Assembly (NCBI RefSeq): GCF_014898055.3
Contig: NW_023605083.1
Span: forward strand, 95,753,483-95,817,482
Origin: Talpa occidentalis
Taxonomy: Eukaryota; Chordata; Mammalia; Eulipotyphla; Talpidae
Direction of reading: 5' to 3'
DNA: 64,000 nucleotides
This document shows positions 59,341-64,000 of this stretch, piece after piece. Every line of letters starts with the position of its first letter. Position 1 is the first letter of the stretch. Under the pieces are notes generated by a model, which did no database searches, was not told the origin of the DNA, and saw only the letters and a list, made by a program, of their open reading frames with translations. Made by a program: the position numbers and the translations under genes.

Positions 59341-60140
59341 GCTTTTTTCTCCAAACACCCTCTTACAACGACTTCCACAGTAAAGGCCTCAGACCCCCTC
59401 CAGGAGCAGCGGGCTCTGCCTTGTCTGGCATACAATGCACCTGCTACTGACAGAGGCATCAGTATATTGAAATATCTTAAGTCAAAAGCAACATTTTAAC
59501 TACAGCTCCTTTCACATGGATCATCTTCCTTAGGAAATGGGTTTTGTTTCAGACTCTTCCAGGAGGATGTCCGTGAATTAAAATAGCTCTCCTTCAGTGT
59601 TCCAGCTTGTGAGCAGATAAGCAAGGTCCATTTTCACATTCCTGTTCATAGTTGCCAGCCCTTGGTGTGGCTCCTAGCAGAAAGGTAACTAGGACTCAAC
59701 TATCTCACTTTAATCTTGGAATTTTAAATGTTTATTCAGAGGAAAGTACAACTGACTCATTCATCTAATCACTTCCAAGAGGGAGAGGGAAAGCTCAGGC
59801 CAAGATCCCCAAGGGGCCAGTGCCCAGAGCCAGCCCTGTGGGCATAGCCAGAGGATGATGTCAGGACTTCCCAAAGCAGGTCCTTGTCATCACACGCCTG
59901 ACGGGTCTACAGGGACAATAGCCAGCACACTGCACTCCAACAGCTCCCAGGGAGCCTCGCGCCGTGGGAGATTGGAGCAGAGGCCCAGGGTCACCACACA
60001 GAGCCGATAGGCTGGGTTGTTCTTGAGGCAGGCAGATAAGGTGACCTTTGTACCTCTCCACATGAGCCAGGCTTGAACCAGGGAGTAACACAGAGCCTTT
60101 CCAGTGACACGTCTGCTCTGGGGAAGGTCTGTCTTTGCTT

Positions 60141-60287
60141 TCTGTTTTGTAGGTGAGGACTTTGCAAGATCCAGTCCACACAGTTATTTGGGGATTGGGC
60201 TGAGAATGGCGGGGAGAGCAGCCTTGGAATGGCTAGTGTCTCTTCTTTTTCTGCACACACTAAGGACATCTCCGAATTCCATGACAG
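60141..60287 (+). repeat. Arm A of a 147-base inverted repeat
   Basis: Matches the reverse complement of 61473-61619 with no gaps and four substitutions (97% identity). It is followed five bases later by a 31-base segment (60293-60323) that recurs in direct orientation at 61219-61249. Confidence 0.96.
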
Positions 60288-60292
60288 CATCC

Positions 60293-60323
60293 ATTCCAGA
60301 TGCTCTACTTCTAGACTTTTTCA
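60293..60323 (+). repeat. 31-base direct repeat, copy 1
   Basis: Starts ATTCCAGATGCTCTACTTCT. Identical to 61219-61249. Confidence 0.97.
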
Positions 60324-60529
60324 GAATGAACCTCTAGACAAACCCATTTTCCTAGCTCTGAGTTGTGCTGATTTTTGCAAAGCTGACCGCAGGATAAAAC
60401 TTCCCTCCTGGGTGGTCTTTTTTATTTTTGATAATGGCAAACTTGAGATAAGCAGCTACTTCTAACACAAACAATCCTAGCAACAGCTAGAAATTATTGA
60501 ACACGTATGCATCAGGGGCAGGCTGCTAT

Positions 60530-60670
60530 GCTTATGTTTTTCATCTTGAAAATCCTGGGAGGGAGCTATTGTGGTTATTCCCATTTAGGAGATGGGGAAA
60601 CTGAGGTCATGAAGCTTAAAAACTTGCCAACAGTCACACTCCCACTCAAAAGTTAGAACCAAGGATAAAA
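60530..60670. mobile_element. MIR fragment
   Basis: GGGAGCTATTGTGGTTATTCCC, GGAGATGGGGAAACTGAGG and TTGCCAACAGTCACAC are diagnostic MIR core. Confidence 0.88.
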
Positions 60671-61218
60671 CAAGTCCATCAGATTCTAGAACCTCAGTGC
60701 ATAATGACTTGGCTTTTTTAATTGATTTAAATGATTGATATTGGTTGATAACATAGATTCTTTGAAGGTTCATATCTTCAGGGATTGGCTCCCCAAATAA
60801 TACGTTCTCCTAGTTGGGAGAATTTCTCTCGCCCCTTCCCACCCCATCTCTGCTAATCTATTACTTCCCTTCTACTTTTCCCATTATTGTCAAAAGCTCT
60901 CTGTCTCTCTCAGCTGATCTTCATTTCAGGCTCAATTCAACCCTACCTCTTCCTCTTCTTGGACAGCTCTCCACAGCTGTCCCTTTGTCTAACCACCAAC
61001 AGCACTCACCAGTCAGTCTAGTCCTGGACAGATTCTATGTGTCCTACAGAGAAATATTGATCACTCCTGCTCTTGGCTCTCGACCCCGTCACCACTTCCT
61101 CTCTGATTCTGCTTCAGCTAGTCTCTGCTGCTCATATGATGTGTAAAAGCAGTGAGCAAAATAGCTGAGGAAGGCTATATTCAGTGCTGGGGAGAATGGG
61201 CTGATGACCTACTCCTTT

Positions 61219-61249
61219 ATTCCAGATGCTCTACTTCTAGACTTTTTCA
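61219..61249 (+). repeat. 31-base direct repeat, copy 2
   Basis: Identical to 60293-60323; lies 223 bases before arm B. Confidence 0.97.
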
Positions 61250-61472
61250 CATCATTCTAGTTCCTCAACCTGAGGTCACCAAATGCCACATGTCCAAGTG
61301 GAAAGAGCATGTTGATTAGTTACAACATGGCTTCTGCAGTCCTTTCCACCCTTCTCTGTGATGAGGCCCAATGAAATCACCCTGATTACCCTTCCCTCAA
61401 TCACCTGCTTCTTTATTCTCGCAGTCAGGATGTCACATTCAGCCCCTCCAATCCCAAAATCTGAAATCAAAA

Positions 61473-61619
61473 CTGTCATGGAATTCGGAGATGTCCTTAG
61501 TGTGTGCAGAAAAAGAAGAGACACTAGCCATTCCAAGGCTGCTCTACCCGCCATTCTCAGCCAAATCCCCAAATAACTGGGTGGACTGGACCTTGCAAAG
61601 TCCTCACCTACAAAACAGA
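61473..61619 (-). repeat. Arm B of a 147-base inverted repeat
   Basis: Reverse complement of arm A at 60141-60287, 1185 bases away. Similarity stops sharply at both ends. On its minus strand it belongs to a 132-codon open frame (61276-61674) that looks like no known protein. Confidence 0.96.
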
Positions 61620-61720
61620 GCTGAGAAAATGGGCCCCCTGTTGTGACTGACTTGCCCATTATAAAGCCCAGCAAAAGGTGAATTTTCTTGTTACAGCTAC
61701 TGCTCTTAAGTGAGCTATTT

Positions 61721-62112
61721 TTTTTTGTGGTAATGAATATTAACTAGATTTATTGTGATCATTTTGCAATATATGCTTATATATTGAATCATTATGTGGT
61801 AGACCTGAAACTAATGTTATTTATATCTCATTTTAGAATTACATGTTAATTATATTGCAAAAGTAAATTTGTAATTTTATATACTAGCAATGAACAATTT
61901 GGAGCTCAAAAATAAATAAGCAGTACCATTTGTTTTTTGTTTTTTTTTAAATAAATTTTATTTTTATATTCCCCATACAATTGCAACCCCCTTATTTTGA
62001 CCCCAATCCCTCCCCTCCCGCACCCTACCCCCCATAGAGTGTCTTTGGTTCATAGTTTTTTGTTGATTTTGATTTTCACTTTCTTCTAGTTATTCATTTT
62101 CCTGGTCCCTTA
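61721..62112 (-). mobile_element. L1 3' end with probable 3' transduction
   Basis: On the minus strand, an L1 3'UTR (62112 to about 61952) is followed by an A-rich stretch. About 220 bases of other sequence come next, then AATAAA (61749-61754, minus strand) and a short poly(A) 22 bases beyond. A perfect 15-base target duplication TTAAGTGAGCTATTT (61706-61720 and 62113-62127) encloses both parts, so they entered together. The carried segment is itself an old L1 3' end in the other orientation. Confidence 0.8.
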
Positions 62113-62959
62113 TTAAGTGAGCTATTTATACAAGTTTTGCTTTTGTCATTGACTATCACTCCCTTTACACTATTCAAGTGGGGTTGTTGGGGGATGAGAC
62201 ACAATTCTCTCTCCCCACTTCCTATAACATTTTTGCTCATGTGTCCAGCTACTTAGACAACTTTGTGATTTGGTAATTCCCTCTAATAGGTACACGTTTG
62301 AGATGTGATATTATATGTGTTGGGTGTGGGGGAGGAGATGGAATGAGAAGGAGTGGGGTGAGGGAATACAGCACCTCTTAGCTGGAGGGCCCTGTTGAGC
62401 AGAGAAGACTGGCTTCCCCAAGAGGCTAGCACAGCCCCTTACAGGGTTCTCTGAGAAAAGTAATGGTGTTGGGTCAGGGTACATGCTACGCAGATCCCAA
62501 GGAAATGCTGAGATTTCTGGGGTGGTAAAGACTCAGCACCTACCCATCCACCTCACTTCCATGCCCATCTGACCCTCAGTAATACACCTAGTCCTTTCAA
62601 TAGATACAACACTTCCATTCCACAAATGGAGGTAGGTCTTAAAATTTTAAGGAAAACATGACTTCTAAAGGAAACAAATGTTGAATTTTCAATGTAAGAT
62701 TATTTGTGGAGGCAACTGGAAGGCCTTACCTGGGGAGATAATGAGCCAATGATCTCCTGGAGAAAAAAACGGTGATATACAAATTCTTGCACATTGCATG
62801 AAAATGACAAATAGAGGTTTGTTTTTAGGGCCCAGGATTTGATGTAAGAAAGAGAAGGGAATGGTGTGAGCAAATTCTGGGCTCTTCACATAGGGAGGTG
62901 TTGGAGGTAGAATACTGAGTGGGGAGAAGTGTGAGCTCTGGTCTGAAAAGAAAGTGGAC

Positions 62960-63329
62960 ATTTTTCAAATATCCACTGAAATTCTTCTATTAAAAATGAA
63001 TAGATTTCTGACACAAACATCAGAAAATGCTAGCTTTTATTTATTTGGGGTAATATATGAACAGATGTTTTATATTATTCTCTATACTTTTCTACTTCAA
63101 ATTTTTATAGTTTAAAAAGCGCATCTTAGAAAATAAAAGCTGAAAAATTAAAGTTCTTATAAGTACAATGGAATACTGTATAGCTGTTAACAAAAAAAAT
63201 ATTTTAATTGAGAACGATCTCTCTGTGTTCCAATGAAAAGACCTCCAAGAAACATTGTAGAGTGAGAAAAAGCAAGTGTACCTCACAGTGTATTTCACCC
63301 AGTCTGATCTGTATGAAATTCTTTTCAAA

Positions 63330-63362
<33 letters not shown>

Positions 63363-63480
63363 TTTTTTTTTTCAAATGTGCTGTGTGCCTAGAACTAAAT
63401 CTAAAAGAGGCAGCAAACCATTAGCAGGAAGTGTGATTAGTATGCACATTAGACTTTTTGTAAGGTATGGATCTTTTAAG
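62960..63480 (+). mobile_element. Old L1-like fragment
   Basis: ATGGAATACTGTATAGCTGTTA and TCTCTGTGTTCCAATG...AGACCTCCAAGAAACATTG resemble sense-orientation old L1. Contains a microsatellite at 63330-63372. Confidence 0.55.
63330..63372. repeat. (TG)n(TA)n then poly(T)
   Basis: About eight TG units, about eight TA units, then twelve T's. Confidence 0.95.
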
Positions 63481-64000
63481 TATATATGGCTTTTCTAATT
63501 ACAGAAAAGCAATAACAACTTTTTATCAATGATCCTTGAAGCCATGGAGCAGAAATGCTGGTTCCCTGGCCCTTCCAGGTTAGCAGGATGCCCAGTGGGT
63601 CAGTGCCTGAAGTTTCTACCACTCTGTCCTTGTCTGGCCTCTTTCCTGATTTGACACTGGATGTCTGAGTGAGGGTCCGTGACAGATGCCAGCAGTGGCA
63701 GCGATGACAAGCCCAAAGCCACATTTGTTCCATTACTTCCAGCTCCTCACTGCCTTTCCAATCGCCACGGTGAAAGGTCCTTTCCCTTATCTGCACAAAG
63801 CAGGAGGCAAAAGTTCTTGTCAAGTGTGATTGCAGAATAGCGGGCTGGAAAACTTCCTGATAATACCTAAATTCCTTTCAAAGAGCCGTGCCTGGAATCG
63901 GGTCAGGAGAGCTATGTGGCCTCAGCACATTTTGTACCGTGCAGTTGGATAATAAACCAGATGAAATTTGGCCATTAAAAAACAAGGGACATATAAGGAT

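Larger units (their letters stand above)
53296..64000 (+). other. MYOCD: MYOCD intron 5, partial (more than 10.7 kb)
   Basis: The donor is GTAGAA at 53296. I searched by eye through 64000 for the next myocardin exon (acidic/serine-rich after K138-G) and found none, so the intron runs off the window. It contains L1M-like sequence (54500-55100), two SINEs (55629 and 56113), an L2-like piece (56880-57060), LTR-like sequence (58230-59340), a chimeric inverted/direct duplication (60141-61619), a MIR (60530-60670), an L1 insertion with probable transduction (61721-62112) and an old L1 piece (62960-63480). I see nothing recognisable in 53300-54490, 57070-58220, 59350-60130, 62130-62950 or 63500-64000. 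Confidence 0.85.

Noticed and set aside
61276..61674. 132-codon open frame on the minus strand
   Set aside because: It spans arm B of the inverted duplication and flanking DNA. The related frame at 60104-60337 diverges after the arm. No known domain and no transcript signal; it looks like chance openness in a duplicated segment.
53296..64000. Further MYOCD exons
   Set aside because: I looked for the acidic/serine-rich segment that follows residue 139 in myocardin, with suitable splice sites, and found none in this stretch.
1..64000. CRISPR arrays, operons, phage or bacterial defence systems
   Set aside because: No spaced direct repeats, no dense tandem ORFs and no ribosome-binding sites are present. 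The intron-exon structure and repeat content are those of a mammalian chromosome. The regularly recurring sequence is a dispersed SINE, not an array.

Overview
The window is nuclear genomic DNA from a placental mammal. It is AT-rich and intron-dominated, and dense in interspersed repeats: L1, L2, MIR, MLT1-type LTRs, MER5-type DNA elements and many copies of one lineage-specific tRNA-derived SINE. At least 17 copies of that SINE are recognisable. Each has a pol III A box and B box in its head, a pyrimidine-rich body, and an (AAAT)n/poly(A) tail. The head and body match what I remember of the Rhin-type SINEs of horseshoe and roundleaf bats, so a rhinolophoid bat is my best guess (about 50%). 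Placental mammal is certain; the genus is not.

There is one protein-coding gene, the 5' part of MYOCD (myocardin) on the + strand. MYOCD is a transcriptional co-activator of SRF in cardiac and smooth muscle. About 10.6 kb of upstream intergenic DNA (bases 1-10600) leads into a GC-rich promoter/5'UTR (about 10240-11009) with an inverted CCAAT box and a TATA-like motif. Five coding exons follow: 11010-11064, 40374-40439, 48845-48900, 50461-50536 and 53134-53295. Their phases join exactly to give residues 1-138 plus one base of codon 139. These residues carry the three N-terminal RPEL-type repeats; the first two are degenerate and only the third keeps the canonical core. The rest of the protein (basic region, Q-rich region, SAP, leucine zipper, activation domain) lies beyond base 64000. 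Intron 1 is about 29.3 kb and intron 5 is longer than 10.7 kb.

Two features bear on isoform choice. Codon 80 (ATG at 50521) is the internal start that I recall being used by smooth-muscle myocardin isoforms. A candidate alternative exon (44347-44390) in intron 2 would place a stop two codons after exon 2, which is how the described 'exon 2a' forces use of Met80. The 5'UTR and the exon 3/4 junction carry short upstream ORFs that end just before the two start codons.

The rest of the window is repeat archaeology. It includes an L1 insertion that appears to carry a 3' transduction (61706-62127), a chimeric inverted/direct duplication near 60.1-61.6 kb, a SINE insertion consisting only of the tRNA head (33535-33658), back-to-back SINE insertions at one target site (34823-35363), and a probable twin-primed L1 (18345-18960). 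I found no CRISPR array, operon, integrated bacterial element or unknown multi-gene system. The open reading frames outside the MYOCD exons are explained by repeats, GC-rich DNA or chance.
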